In this document: piece by piece, positions 11,367 to 23,000 of the stretch | Layout of the letters: each line of letters begins with the position of its first letter | Numbering within the stretch: position 1 is the first letter of the stretch | DNA from: Stenocarpella maydis | Taxonomy: Eukaryota > Ascomycota > Sordariomycetes > Diaporthales > Diaporthaceae | Length of the DNA: 64,000 nt | Assembly (NCBI GenBank): GCA_002270565.1 | Contig: NQMI01000080.1 | Coordinates: forward strand, 150,284-214,283 | Reading direction: 5' to 3' | The notes under the pieces: model-generated | What the model was told of the DNA's origin: nothing | What the model saw: only the letters and a program-made list of their open reading frames with translations | Databases searched by the model: none | Translations under genes and position numbers: made by a program

Positions 11367-12771
11367 ATGGGTCGTTTCTTTAGCCTAGCAGCTCTCTGCT
11401 GCTCCATTGCTACCGTTGAGGCAGCGGTCTTCAAGTGGACTGCCAATAATGATGCTCGGAGGTGGACCCCTGCCCCGGAGACTTTTGGTCTGATGCCGCT
11501 CTTGGGCATGATTCCGATGCCAACCAGCTCTCCGAAGCTACAAGAATCCGGGGAGTATAAGAGAGCAGGCGGTGATAATACATGCGCCTATGTCAATGGT
11601 GACCCAGGTACGTCCGCAGAGCATTTGCCCACCCGCGTCCTTACAGACAGTACTGACGTGCACCCCAAGGCATTCCTCTGTACTGCGATGTGAGCTCCGA
11701 GTGTGTTTACAACTCGGTGATGTCCAACATTGGCTGCTGTCCTGGCACATCGACTACTTGTGCTATATGGACGACGTGCCTCGACTCTTCTGATAAGAAC
11801 CTGTTCACAACGGATAATGGCTATACTTTGTGGTGGTATGTGTCCGTCCTGGTCTTGTTTTGGCCTCTCCAGTTCATGATGGATGTTAACACTGGGTTTC
11901 CAGTGGCTCATCAGAGTACCCCTACTGCATAACGCACCTTTACGGAGACGATGCCTTCACAGGCTACACTCTGCTGGGATGCGCGGTGGCAGCAGGGACA
12001 GACAGCGTACTCTACAGCCCAACATTATCTACGACGAGTCTATCATCAACGGAATCGTCTTCCTCGAGCAGCCTTACCAGCCGTCCAAGTAATTCTAGAG
12101 CCTCCAACGTTGGCTCCGCTACGTCAAGCAGCAACCTCGCCGGTACGACCTCGGCGGCTAATTCAGCCGGCTCATCTACTCCAATCGGTGCCATCGTCGG
12201 GGGTGCCGTCGGCGGGGTGGCTGTGATCGCGCTGTTTGTGTTGGGCTTGGTGCTCCTGCTCCGCAAGAAGAGGCATCACCAAGGACCCGGACCAGGACCA
12301 GGACCAGGCAGCGACCCGTATACTTCGATTCACCCATCGCAACAGTCTCCGTTGCAGCCAGCTAAGCAGCAGCAGCTCCATCAACCCCAGTTCCAGCCGG
12401 CGCCTCCCGCGGCGAGCTTCGCAGCCACAGCCCCTGTGATGGACAGCCGTAGTTCCATCGCAAAGCCCAGCCCAGACAGTACTGTTCAGCCTGTCTATGG
12501 TCCAGCTGCAGCGGGAAGCCCTCCACCCCAGAGCCAAAGCCTCGGGGCGATATCGCCGGCTTACCAGGCGATGTATACCAATACCAGTTCTGCAGCGACA
12601 ACACAAGGTCTTTCGCCGCCAACCCCGGATGCCCTTCAGCAGCAGAGGCCTGAGAGTTATAGAAATCCAGGCTACCAAAACCATACGCAGCCTGCGTATC
12701 GTCAGCAAGGTGGCCATTATTATGAGATGCCCACTGTGAGCAGTGACCGGGAGCTCAGGGAACTGGCCTAG
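11367..12771 (+). CDS. Mid2/WSC-like single-pass cell-surface protein
   Basis: Three exons, 11367-11607, 11670-11835 and 11904-12771, joined through introns 11608-11669 (GTACGT) and 11836-11903 (GTATGT), give 424 residues. Residues 1-19 look like a signal peptide (MGRFFSLAALCCSIATVEA). The ectodomain has ten cysteines between about 70 and 165, then a Ser/Thr-rich linker (about 170-228) suited to O-mannosylation. One transmembrane helix follows (about 230-255, with GG and GxxxG-like spacing) capped by RKKRHH. The cytoplasmic tail has a Pro-Gly run, many Gln/Pro stretches and Tyr residues. This layout resembles fungal cell-wall stress sensors (Mid2/Wsc), which signal to Rho1 and the wall-integrity MAPK pathway. 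The cysteine spacing is not a textbook WSC domain, so the sensor role is inferred from architecture only. Start chosen at the ATG in AAATGG context just before the signal peptide. Confidence 0.75.
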
Positions 12772-13552
12772 GTGTGCGTCGAATGTCTCCCACAAGAAGG
12801 TATCCTGCGGCGGGTTACTCGTTGTTCATTGTCCAGGATTTGCATTGGCGAGAAGGCAACGTTTTCAGATCTATAGATGGCCATATATGGGCAAACTTTG
12901 TGGCGGAGCTGACTGATTCCGACACTTGGATCAAGAAGCTTGTAAGTTTTTAATTGAGACGCGCACCTTGTCCGCACCCGAGCAGCTCCGAACCGCTGGC
13001 AATGGTCATTTTCTGATCAGATGTGGTTCCTTAAATTTTTCGTTATTTCCTGCATTTCCTGATCAGCAGACGGATGACTGGTCACGTATGGCGCCGCCAA
13101 GCGGGCTATGTTTTCTGGGGACAATGCGATTCGGTATGCTTACCAAGAAACATACCGAGACTGGAACCCAATGTGTTAATACATGGCGTGGCGTCTTTGA
13201 TCCCGCATTTTCGGCCTCCTGTCAGCATACATGTGCGATGAGGAACGCCATGTGCACTTCACACATGCCGTTTTTCCCGGGGTAAGGCGGGCGCTTCCGC
13301 GCGTCGACCCGGACACCGCAACCACCGGGGGCAAAGTGTCCCATGGGTCGACAGGGTGCATTATAAAGGTTACGTTTCCGAAAGGTTAAGTGCCCTATGT
13401 GGGACCCTGGATGGTACTGTAATGCATAAGTGGGGCGGCACCAACGTTTGTCTCGTACGTCTCGAAAGGGCGATTCTCTTCAGGAGGCCCTCGACACGCA
13501 GCAAGCAGCAGTAATACACCCACAGCAAGGCAAAGTCCCCAAGTGACGGAAA
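12772..13552. other. intergenic
   Basis: About 780 bases between two plus-strand genes. It should hold the 3' end of the Mid2-like gene and the promoter of the next. No supported gene. Confidence 0.4.
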
Positions 13553-14728
13553 ATGCCTCAGATTCTACTGTAAGAAGGCACAACCCCAGCTTGAGCCCAA
13601 AGAGAAGCATGAGCCCTGACCGGTGTGACCTCACATAGCATCGGCGGAACCGGGCACATCGGTGGCGCGGTGCTGCACAAGATTCTGGAGCAGCATGCGG
13701 ATGACGTCCAGATCAGTGTTGTCGTCCGGGGCCAGGACAAGGCCTCGCGCCTGGTCGCCAAGTACCCTCAGGTTCAGACGGTCCTGGGCGACCTCGGGGA
13801 CTACAAGACCATTGAGGAGGCCAGCGCGCAAGCCGACATTGTGGTCAATGCCGGCCCGGACATCACCCATGACGAGGGCATCAGGGCCATCATCCGCGGT
13901 CAGAACTCACGCAAGGCTGCGTCGGGTGCTGGCGCCCAGACGCCGTACTACATCCACACGTCGGGTGCGTCTCTGATCTGGGACGAGCCCGAGGGCGTGG
14001 ACGGGTCAAGGTGGTGGGACGACATCGACGACATAGCGGGACTGATGGCCCTGGAGGAGAAGTATACGCACGCCGTCACGGACCGGATAGTTCGCGGGGC
14101 GGCCGGGGACGTCAACGTGGCCATCGTGTCGCCGGGGTTCGTGGGCGGCATGAGCCCGTCGACCGAGCACCCGACGCCCATCACCACGCCGGCGATCCTG
14201 ACCACGGCGCGGGCCTTCAGGTCGGGCTTCCAGATCTTCCCCGGCGAGAACAGGCACGCCTGGGTCGACGTCACGGACCTGGCGCGCATCTACATGATCC
14301 TCGTCGACGACGCGCTGGCCACGCTCGCCGGGAAGCCCATCCAGAGGCCGGCCGATGTGCTGCCGCTGTGGGGGCGCGAGGCGTACTACTTTTGCACGGG
14401 CGAGGACATTGCCTTCTCGGACTTCATGCGGGCCCTGGTGCCGGTGCTGAAGCAGCACGGCGTCGTCGAGAGCACCGAGCTCAAGCCTGTGTCGGTGACC
14501 GAGGCCGCCAGGATCAGCCTCGCGGGGCCTGACGGCGAGTACGACCCGCTGGCCCCGCCGCCGCCTCCCGACTCCTGGGCGATGCACATTGCCATCATGT
14601 ACGGAGTCAACATGAAGATTCGGGGCTCGAGGGTCGCGAGGCTGGGGTGGAAGGCAACGTGCTCGGTGGTGGACGCCTTCCCGGAGGTCGTGTCCGAGTT
14701 CCTGCGCAGAGAGAAGCAAAATGCTTAA
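13553..14728 (+). CDS. NAD(P)-binding Rossmann-fold protein (NmrA/atypical SDR-like)
   Basis: Exon 1 is only 17 bases (13553-13569, MPQIL plus two bases), followed by a 69-base intron (13570-13638, GTAAGA...CATAG) and exon 2 from 13639. The join completes the Rossmann beta strand and glycine loop (ILLIGGTGHIGG), strong evidence for this start. The product is 368 residues. Other features are VVVRG after the second strand, ADIVVNAGPD where the fourth strand is expected, a YIHTSG strand, and an ENRHAWVDVTDLARI segment typical of extended/atypical SDR and NmrA-like proteins. The canonical YxxxK is not obvious: KYTHAVTDR has Tyr but no Lys at +4, so it may bind the cofactor without classical dehydrogenase chemistry or use another site. 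Substrate unknown. Third-codon positions are very GC-rich, as expected of an expressed gene. Confidence 0.8.
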
Positions 14729-15180
14729 GTGGTCAAGTCCGTGGTGACCAAGACAGGTCTTGCCTTGGTGCTTAATTCACATGTAGACTAGTTCTCGGAT
14801 ACACGGAGACCACCCTCGGCAGCCCTTGATATAGAATACACAATTCAAATCCTTAATCGGCACCCATGTGGCATGCTCACTGGAGCATCACCGCTTCGCC
14901 CTGGGTGTGAATCCACTGACATGTGGTGGCAGCACTCAGTGAGAATGCGTCTCTACCAGAATGCAGGACCTCATTGTCACTTGATCTGAGGCAATGCATC
15001 CGAGAAGCTTGTATTGAACTGGTTGCGAATGGCTTGCCTCATGATCTACCTGATCATGTAAGTGCCATGCCACACTCCTAGAGCCATTTCGGGGCTTGAA
15101 GGTACGCCGCGAGATATCACACCCCCTTGAGCACGTACCCAGGCGTCTTGAGAGAGGGCTCAGGCGTTGGCCGTGTCTGT
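14729..15180. other. intergenic, convergent
   Basis: Lies between the ends of a plus-strand and a minus-strand locus. No gene seen. Confidence 0.4.
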
Positions 15181-15620
15181 TCAAGCACCGGCACCTGCAA
15201 CCGGCTTGTTGCCCTCAGAGTGGACGAGCTCGTGGCCAATGACAAAGCGACCGAGGGACATGTTGGTCCTAGCCTGGGCTCCCTCGGGCCCCTCCTCCAG
15301 CTCGGCCCACGCCGGATCGGTGGTCATCAGCCGGAGGCCGTCGAGACTGTGAAGCCAGTACGTCGTGACCATGTCGTGGTCGGGGATCGTCCAGCCGGGC
15401 CGACCCATATCGGTCTTCAACGCCTGCCGGAGAGGCTTTCACGACGTGTTTCTGGACGAGCGGCTTCGCCTTGACAGGGTACACCTTGCTCGCCCATTCA
15501 ACAAAGTCCTCGTAGGACACGTCATCCTTTTTGTACAGGCAGACGGCGAACTTGATAAGCGGCAATGGGCTCGCCAATTTGTATATGGTAGGAATCTGCA
15601 GGTGGGCGGCGCATGTTGTT
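15181..15620 (-). pseudogene. EthD-domain protein remnant
   Basis: Two pieces of an EthD-type dimeric alpha-beta barrel protein lie in different frames. The N-terminal piece (about 15563-15445) reads KFAVCLYKKDDVSYEDFVEW and continues to VQKH. The C-terminal piece (about 15440-15181) reads KTDMGRPGWTIPDHDMVTTYW and ends with SLGRFVIGHELVHSEG. They meet around 15430-15445, where the frame changes and, compared with what I know of the family, some 15-20 residues appear to be missing. No intron of reasonable length fits the junction, and no ATG fits the N-terminus. I infer an internal deletion plus frameshift. EthD proteins are small, often act beside oxidoreductases or polyketide pathways, and are of uncertain enzymology. 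The intact DUF4202 gene lies just upstream on the same strand. Confidence 0.55.
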
Positions 15621-15758
15621 GGCACTACTGGAGCACCTGAGTGGACATCTGGAATCTGCGGGACAGGGTCTAGTATATGAAAGAGGACATACAGGCCGGT
15701 CTTGATCCCACGGGCATGACCCACTGAGAGGGCCTGCAATTGCACAATTCAAAAGGCT

Positions 15759-16444
15759 CTATTCGTTTCCATCCTGCAGGGCCTTCTGCAACAACGACGT
15801 CGCCCGGTCGCTGTGCTTCATCTGAAGCGCCATCTCACGGCCCCTGGGGCTCATCTTCTTCCACGTCTTGGCCAAGATACTGATAACCTTGTCCTCGTTA
15901 TTGTCCGGCTTCGACTCGAACCCGTCAAGTTGGTCGTCCAGAAACACCAGGCACGCCACGTCCTCCAGGACCTGTGTCTCCTCGTTGGTGGCCAGGTCAT
16001 TCTTGCTGATCAGGGCCGATATCCGCTCAACGTCAGCCTCGGGGGGCGGCTCGTCCATGGAGAGAAGCAGTCCCTTGACCTGAGACGCAGCCTGGGTCTT
16101 CTGCTTTGTGCGCCACGCGAGATAGCCGGCCCTGGTCATCGGGTAGCTGCTCCGCGGTAGCTCCCAGCTTGGCGGCGGTCAGTCAATACCCTGTGGTCGG
16201 CGAGCACGGCAACGATGACGGACCGTTTGAAATGCTGCGCCCTGCAAGCGACCTGCAATGCAGGAGATGCATCCGGACACCTCGCAGCGAGCCAGCGGGT
16301 CATCTTTTGGGCATAATGAAGCTCATACGGCAGCTCGCCTGACCCGTCTGGCGCTGGTATCTTGTTGGGGTCCTGGGCATGGGCTTCATCGATCAGCTTG
16401 AGTGCTGCCGAATAGCTCGTGCTCAGCGGGGGAAGAGACGCCAT
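15759..16444 (-). CDS. DUF4202 family protein
   Basis: Exon 1 16444-16224 and exon 2 16167-15759, with a 56-base intron (16168-16223), give 209 residues. The join (CG|C) restores the conserved AQHFKRWELPRSSYPMTRAG stretch, which neither frame alone shows. N-terminal half: helix with LHYAQKMTRWLA and a His/Arg-rich core. C-terminal half: EETQVLEDVACLVFLDDQ, with acidic residues conserved in the family. The His and Asp/Glu pattern suggests a metal-binding helical fold of the HD type, but this is inference and the biochemical function of DUF4202 is not established. No signal peptide, likely cytosolic. Length fits the family (about 200). Confidence 0.85.
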
Positions 16445-17869
16445 CGTGTCCGCAGCAGGTGAGATGAGGTCTTTTGCTTATTAGTGTTATTGTCTGCCGG
16501 TGTGGTTTCCAAGTTGACTCGTGAGGGTCGAGGTCGATGGTCTGGGATTGACTAACCCAAACCTCATGACATGTGATTGGCCATAATGACACCCACACAC
16601 CAGCCTTGACATTGCCATCTCCGCGGCTGGAGGGCCTCGGTGGTTTCAGTGGCACGGCCACTTCACACAACAACTTCAAGTATTGCGCACCCTGGTGATT
16701 TGCTCGGATCGCATTCGTCAGACGGATTCTGTCCTCCATCTATTAGTACCAGACACGGTCTGAAGGCTGGTAGTGCTTGCACCTGAACGTGACTGATGTC
16801 CGCAATCTTTCCTGGGTATAAACACCGACAGGATACAATGTCTCACAGTGACAGCTGCTTCTACCGTGAAACCACCAGTAGCTGGTACAGAGTACCCACC
16901 GAATTGACAAGATACTTTCCAGGGCGGAGAGGGGCTGTGTTGTCAGCACGTTACTGTACTCGAACGCCAGACTATCTAGAGTTACTGTGCCCCTTTCCAC
17001 AACTATCACTTGGGACCTGCGGAAACCACGACTAGCGCTTGACAACATAATTTAATTTTGGTTTCGGCAAGATCTAGGGTCACAGTATTGAAGGCACCTT
17101 GCATTATGGACCTGCTAGTACAACGTAAGCATATTCCCAACAGCCGAGACCTTGTGCACGCTGTATTCCATCGGCACGAAGAAAGCATTCAAGAGGCTCA
17201 TGCGGTCGCTGTCTGCTTTAGATATTGCTTGAGTCTTCAGAATTCAGATGGAGCCAGGTCCTGAAGTCTCGACCTCTCTCTCAGCCATGGACCTCGGCCG
17301 TTTCGGGGCTGTAACTTCAGGCAGAGGGCAATCATACAACCTTGAAGCACTCCAGACATCAATATTGTCTACACGATAGCCTTTACGTCCATGGAAACCT
17401 TCCGAGGATGTCATTGCAGTGCACATTGGCTGAAGGGTGAAATGTGTGCAATGTGGAATCGTCGATATCACTCCGTTACCTTAGCTACTTCACTGCCTTC
17501 CTGCGGTGCAAGCATGGGTTTGAGCTTGCAAGCCCCGTCGCCTCCCTCTCATCCAGACCGACAGGCAGTTTACTTGAAGCATAGAGCCCTCCCTTGCTGA
17601 GGCTTTCCTGGCCCCATCGCACTCCCACTTCAAGAGACCACTGGGGGGGGGGGGCTCGACAGGCATTGACAGTAAAGCACCCACCTTCGCCTCGCTGCTG
17701 CCCGCCTTTTTCCCTCAACACAGATATCGGGACTCGGTTCTTTCTTCCCACCTGTCACCCCTCGTCCCTCCTTGTTTGTTTACTACACAACTGCAGGCTC
17801 CCCCACGACTTTCGCCGATTCAAAACCACAGCGTACAGATTGACATTAGCCATCTTGAGGGCATTCATC
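16445..17869. other. intergenic between divergent genes
   Basis: Shared upstream region of the DUF4202 gene (minus) and the SANT-like gene (plus). The pyrimidine-rich stretch from about 17600 to 17869 is probably the 5' leader of the latter. No supported gene. Confidence 0.4.
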
Positions 17870-19219
17870 ATGCCCTCTCACAACGATCTCACCATAAAAG
17901 GCGATGGCTGCAAGCGCATTCCAATCTCCGACTGCAAGCTTCAGCCACTCAACCTGCTCATCCCGGGCGGCGCCCCAGTCATGGTGCCAAAGCACAACGC
18001 TTGGCCAGGCGCAAACAAGGGGGGGCCACTAAAACTCAGTGTCCCTCTCCCTGCAAGTAATTTCTATGATTCAGTGGAGGAGGATGGGTCGAGCGAGGAG
18101 CCGGTTGCCACGAAGACCAGGTCGAAGGCGCCCTCCCCGACCGATCTGAAGGTCAAGCGCGAGAAGAAGCCGGACGGTCGGTGCAAGAAGACGACCAAGC
18201 TCGAAAAACTCGCAATCGAGGCCAAACAGCCCAAGAAGCTGGCGCAGCAGCCCAAGGACCACGAGAAGTACGTCGCGAAGCTCAGGGCAAAGTACGCGGC
18301 CAAGCACACGGCCAAGACTCGCGACGAAGCTCCCGACTCCGACCTTGAATGCAACGGCAGCGCCGCAACCAACTCGACGACTGACAATGAGTCCCAAACT
18401 TCCAATGCGTCAGCCAGCGGGCAGACGACCGACGCAAGCGAGGAGGTCTGCCGCATGATCAAGAGCCTGAAGATCAAAGCTGCCGGTACGGACGACGCCA
18501 CCTTCAACGCCTCAGATGATGCTCAGATATTGGCCAGGAAGGAGGCAGGAGAGTCATTCGCCGCCATCGCAAAGTTCATGGGCCGCACAAAGAAACAAAT
18601 CTCCAAGCGATACCACGAGCTCACGGCCCTCGGGAAGAAAGCCGAGACAGCAGGCGCAAGTGGCCCTGGCGAGTCCTCGGAGGCTCCAGCAGGTACGGAC
18701 AATGACGTGCCGGCTGATGCCATTGGCGGTCTCTTCGACCTCGGTGTCCTTCAGGCCAAGTTGGAGGCTACTGTGGAAGAGCAGGCCCGGGCCGAAGGCG
18801 AAGCCAAGGGGGAGCAACGTGACCAAGTTGTTGCGTCCCAGGCGCCCAAGTCGTCTCCTGTCGGCATCCCAAAGGGCGAGAAAGGCGACAAGAAGAAAGC
18901 CAAGAAGAGTCCCAAGCTGAGCTCGCCAGCCGTCGCCGGTGGCGAGTCCGGCTACGAGTCCGGTTCTGAGGATGTGTCCACCAAGGTATTCATCGGGAAC
19001 TACGCCAGACACCTACTCACTAACAAGAGCACCATCCCCGAGGCAGACGACAAGTTTGACGAGGAGGACTGTATCCTCATGGCGGTTTCTGACGCCCGCC
19101 GAAAGGTTGATCGCTGGAAGCAGATGCAGGCCGACTTTGCCAATCTGACTGGCCGGATGGTCCCTGTCGAGGTGTTGAAGTATAAGTTTGGAGAGGGCGA
19201 GAAGCCAGAGGGTTGCTGA
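17870..19219 (+). CDS. Myb/SANT-like nuclear protein
   Basis: The single-exon frame is open well upstream (from 17594), but the first 90 codons are pyrimidine-rich leader of no domain value. I place the start at the ATG at 17870, giving 449 residues. Residues about 212-258 form a short Myb/SANT-like helix-turn-helix: an acidic DDAQILARKEAG helix, then SFAAIAKFMGRT and KKQISKRYHEL. These proteins are typically chromatin-associated. Around it are Lys-rich basic stretches (about 85-150) that could be nuclear localisation signals, and Ser/Glu/Lys-rich disordered segments. The C-terminal part (about 365-449) is more ordered, with EEDCILMAVSDARRKVDRW and a closing VPVEVLKYKFGEGE. No DNA target is known. 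Moderately sure of the SANT call; the rest is lineage-specific. Confidence 0.7.
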   Translation: MPSHNDLTIKGDGCKRIPISDCKLQPLNLLIPGGAPVMVPKHNAWPGANKGGPLKLSVPLPASNFYDSVEEDGSSEEPVATKTRSKAPSPTDLKVKREKKPDGRCKKTTKLEKLAIEAKQPKKLAQQPKDHEKYVAKLRAKYAAKHTAKTRDEAPDSDLECNGSAATNSTTDNESQTSNASASGQTTDASEEVCRMIKSLKIKAAGTDDATFNASDDAQILARKEAGESFAAIAKFMGRTKKQISKRYHELTALGKKAETAGASGPGESSEAPAGTDNDVPADAIGGLFDLGVLQAKLEATVEEQARAEGEAKGEQRDQVVASQAPKSSPVGIPKGEKGDKKKAKKSPKLSSPAVAGGESGYESGSEDVSTKVFIGNYARHLLTNKSTIPEADDKFDEEDCILMAVSDARRKVDRWKQMQADFANLTGRMVPVEVLKYKFGEGEKPEGC

Positions 19220-20071
19220 GAAGGCTCTCGGTTGTTTCCTTGTCCGACAGGGTATACTCCATATCATGTTAAAAACTGTGCAGCTTCCACTCGGTCTATG
19301 ATGGAGAATCGCCTGCTTTCCGCTCTGCAACTCGTGTTTGAGACGGGCTGTCATGTGCGCAGTTGCATGGGGCAGCTGGATTGTTAACGAAGCTGAGACC
19401 GAGTCGGACGAGTCCTATGTTTCTGCATTGGCTTGGGAATATTTGAGGCGCCAGTTCGAGAGTGTAGTCGCAGGCCAAAAAGTGGTAGTGAAAATTCTGG
19501 CTGATTTGCAAGTTTTGGTCGAGATTCCCATGTTTCTCAGCAGGATTCCCTCACCTACCTACAGCTAGCTGCATACTGCCAAAGTCGAGCGTGGGTCATG
19601 AAGAGGGACTGCTGTATTTGATTAGCACAAAGAGAATCTGTCGCCCACACAGGCGGCTTGAAACGCGCCGGCAGTGCTTCTCATGAATCTGATCGGGATG
19701 TCTAAAAATCTCTGAGTATCGGGAGCAAAGGTCACCCCCATGACGCCAAAAATCCCGCCAGCGTTTATTGCAGTGAAGGACTCAAGAGACGGTGGCCGGC
19801 TGAAGTGTCCCTGTCCCATGTTCGTCTATGAGACACGGCCAACAGTCGGTCATGGTCCATCAATGCTGACTTGGGTATTGCAGTGGGACTCGGTCTCACC
19901 GGGAAAACACGTAAAGCCCAGTACGAGCAGCCGATATAGTGTTGCTGTCCTGTTTCCAATCCTCTCCAAATCATTACTGCCTTGCTCCTTTATCATGTCT
20001 ATTGGTATCTCTGCTGTTCTTTGCAATAAACCCAGTCCCAGCCCGTTTTGAATACACCTCCGAACTCCTTT
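19220..20071. other. intergenic, convergent
   Basis: Between the 3' ends of the SANT-like gene and the SCAP-like gene. Open frames are short and lack recognisable features. Confidence 0.4.
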
Positions 20072-23000
20072 TCATCGCTGATATTGCTTGTATGTCAAGG
20101 ACGACACTCTAGGCCTGGAATGTGGTGCTCTTCTCCGCCTATTTGTCAGGTTGATATCATCGGCCGTCTCGTCGCCCGCATTGTCGAATCGTTCGTGGCC
20201 GACGGTAATTATTTTGACCACATTTCCGAAGCCGACTGCGGCACTGCTGTAACCAACCTTTGCCATTGGTCCAAGTGTTGATATTATCAGCCCGGCAGGG
20301 TCATCAGGTGCGACCAGCGGCGTAGTCTCGATGTTCCCTTCCTTCTCGACCCGGCTTATTACCCATATTTCCCATATTTCCTCCGCCTTGGTCCTTCTCG
20401 GCGACGCGTCGGCATTTCCACGTCGGCGCAGGCCAGATTGCGCAAATGCTGGCAGTCGTTCTCTCATGGGGGTTGCCTGATCTTCCTTTTGCTTTTTTCT
20501 TATGCCGACAAAGCATCCATTCCGCAACGGCGTCCACGCACCTGGGTTGTGTATCCGGCGAGTAACCACTCTAGTCTCCCCCCACTCGCAGCTGGATCGC
20601 ACGCGTGTGCCAGCCACATCAGAGAAACATATGTTGTCGTAGTCTTCCCCTGGAAGATACGTCTGAAGTACAAACTCGCCATCCTCTCCACTTAGGTAGG
20701 CGAGTGTGAGAGAAGTGACGGTGCCTCGACCGCCCGGACCCGACCTCTGTCCTTGATACACAAACTTGAGGGATCTCGACTGTATCGTTTCAGTCTGGAA
20801 AGTGTGCATCACCCTGGACGAGTAGAGGTCCACGAGGTCGACACCGTGAATCCCGACGACCATGTAAGAAGCGAAGCCCTGAACAGGCAGCAGCGCCTGT
20901 GGCTCCTTGAGGGTGCTGCCTAGCAGCTTGACTTCTGAACATATCCATAGACCATTGACATAGTCGACCCGATGTATACAGGAGCGTCGTGACAGTGTGA
21001 CAATTGAGAGACGTGGCTCTGACTGCACCGACGTCGCTGTGTGGGGGTTCACATTGGTCAGCTGTTGACACGGGTGATACTAGGCGGAAGGGAGGTGGGG
21101 AGCTTGATGCTTACGTTTCTCCGTAATAGTCACAGCAGAGCTGAGGGGGCTTCTGCAGATCATGTGATCCGATTGTTCGAGAGCATCGGGAAATATCTCA
21201 GTCATGGTCCCATTTCGTCTCACAATGACAACTGAAAGCCGGGCGTTGTTGCTGTTGGGCCCGAAGAAGAAAGCCTCCGGCTTCTGGCCGTACAAGTCGA
21301 CAGGCGCTGAAGGGCCCCACTCCTGCTTCGTGATGCTCCAGAGCAGCACTCGGTACGTCGATAGGATCGCCAACCAATTCGACGCATCATCGACCGCCAT
21401 GGCCTGTATAGGGAACGGGCTATCCATTGGGGATGCGGTCTTGTCTATTTCGTGACTCGCAAAGTCATACTGAAGGTCCCACACCCTAATCTTGCGGTCG
21501 AGCCCAGCGGACACCATATGGCTGTCGGGAGCGACCAGCAGTCTTGCGATATCGAGCTTATGACCGTTTGCCAGGCTTTTGACCGAGACGAGGGGTTCCT
21601 CGCCAACATCGTCCTCACCCCTGACGTCTACCATTTCATCCCAGAGTAGGTAGTTCATCAGAAGCCTGACCATCGCCACCAGGACGAGGACCGTGACGAT
21701 GAAAGGTGTGAGTTGGTGATGTGTGAAGTCATATATTGCGTCTGGGAACCAGCGTGCACCCTTGGGCGGGTTCCGATCAGCGCCCTTGAGCACGAAGACA
21801 ACCGGGTCATGAACGCGAGCAACATAACTATGGGCCCAGGGCTTGATGACATTAATCACCTCCTTTGCTGTCTCGTGGTCTTGAAGACGAAGCCAGGACT
21901 TTGGACTTCGAGCTTGGTGTATTTGAGCATAAGTAGGTGAGGCTTCTGCGCTGTCAGTTCTCCAGAGATGTCGCCATAGACCCGCAGGACTGGGCGCGTC
22001 CCCACCCTGCAAGAAATGCCACTGTGCAGCAAGCACGAATCCCAACATCACGACAGTTCCTGCGATGCGCGTCGAGAGTGCTATACGCCCTTTCAGGATA
22101 GCATCGACAATAGACTGGCGTGGTGGACCATCTGGGGCCATTCTGTTGTTCCTGATGCAGGCTTTCTCAAGGGCGTCCCCCAGCTCTGTCCGGCGCACAT
22201 CGACGCTGAGGACAGCGAGGAAGAAAGTCGAAAGATAGAAAAAGTCGAAGAGAATGGCAATGGCTGCAAAGGTGCAAAACGCGGACACGCCAGAAGAGAC
22301 CACCTTGGACAGGCCCCAGAGGATCAATAGATTTTGAGCCACGCTGGCAAGAGCAACATGGCCCGTCTCGCCAAACGCATGCCCGATGCGGCTGCTGGTG
22401 TTGTGATCGGACGGTGTGAGTATGACGGCATTGATCAGCCTGAAGACGTTCTCCAAGCTCATTGCCATGAGTACTAGAGGGTAGGCAGCCCTTGGGATCC
22501 TGGAGAGGTCGATCCTGAAGATGGCGCATACGGTCAGGCTAGAAATAATGGACATTATTATCTGTGCGACGACGGTGACAATCAGACCCAATTTGGACTT
22601 GACCGCCCTGATCTTGGACAGGCTCAGCAAAAAGTAGGTGGTGGTCAACAAGTAGGCCAAGGACAGTAGAGTGGCATCCTGTACCGAAATTGGACGGAAC
22701 TGGAACTCGAAGAGTTGAGAACCAGCTGACACGCCATTTTTGGGGAAAACATCCCACTTGTCCGTCATGCGAGCGGCGGCCTCCTGTGTCTTCCTCGCCC
22801 ACTGCCTCCCCACCGGCGAGTCTTGGAGGTGGAGCAAAGTGATGACCAGCGCGTCGGCAGCGATGAGCCGCCTGTCCTCGAAGTTCTTGCCGCTGAAGAC
22901 TATGGAATGTCGCAGGGTCACATTGACCGATGTCGGCTGGTTCTTCTTCTCGTTGACGGTATTGATGAAGTCCGTGTCTCGCGCGATGTTGCCGGCGTCG

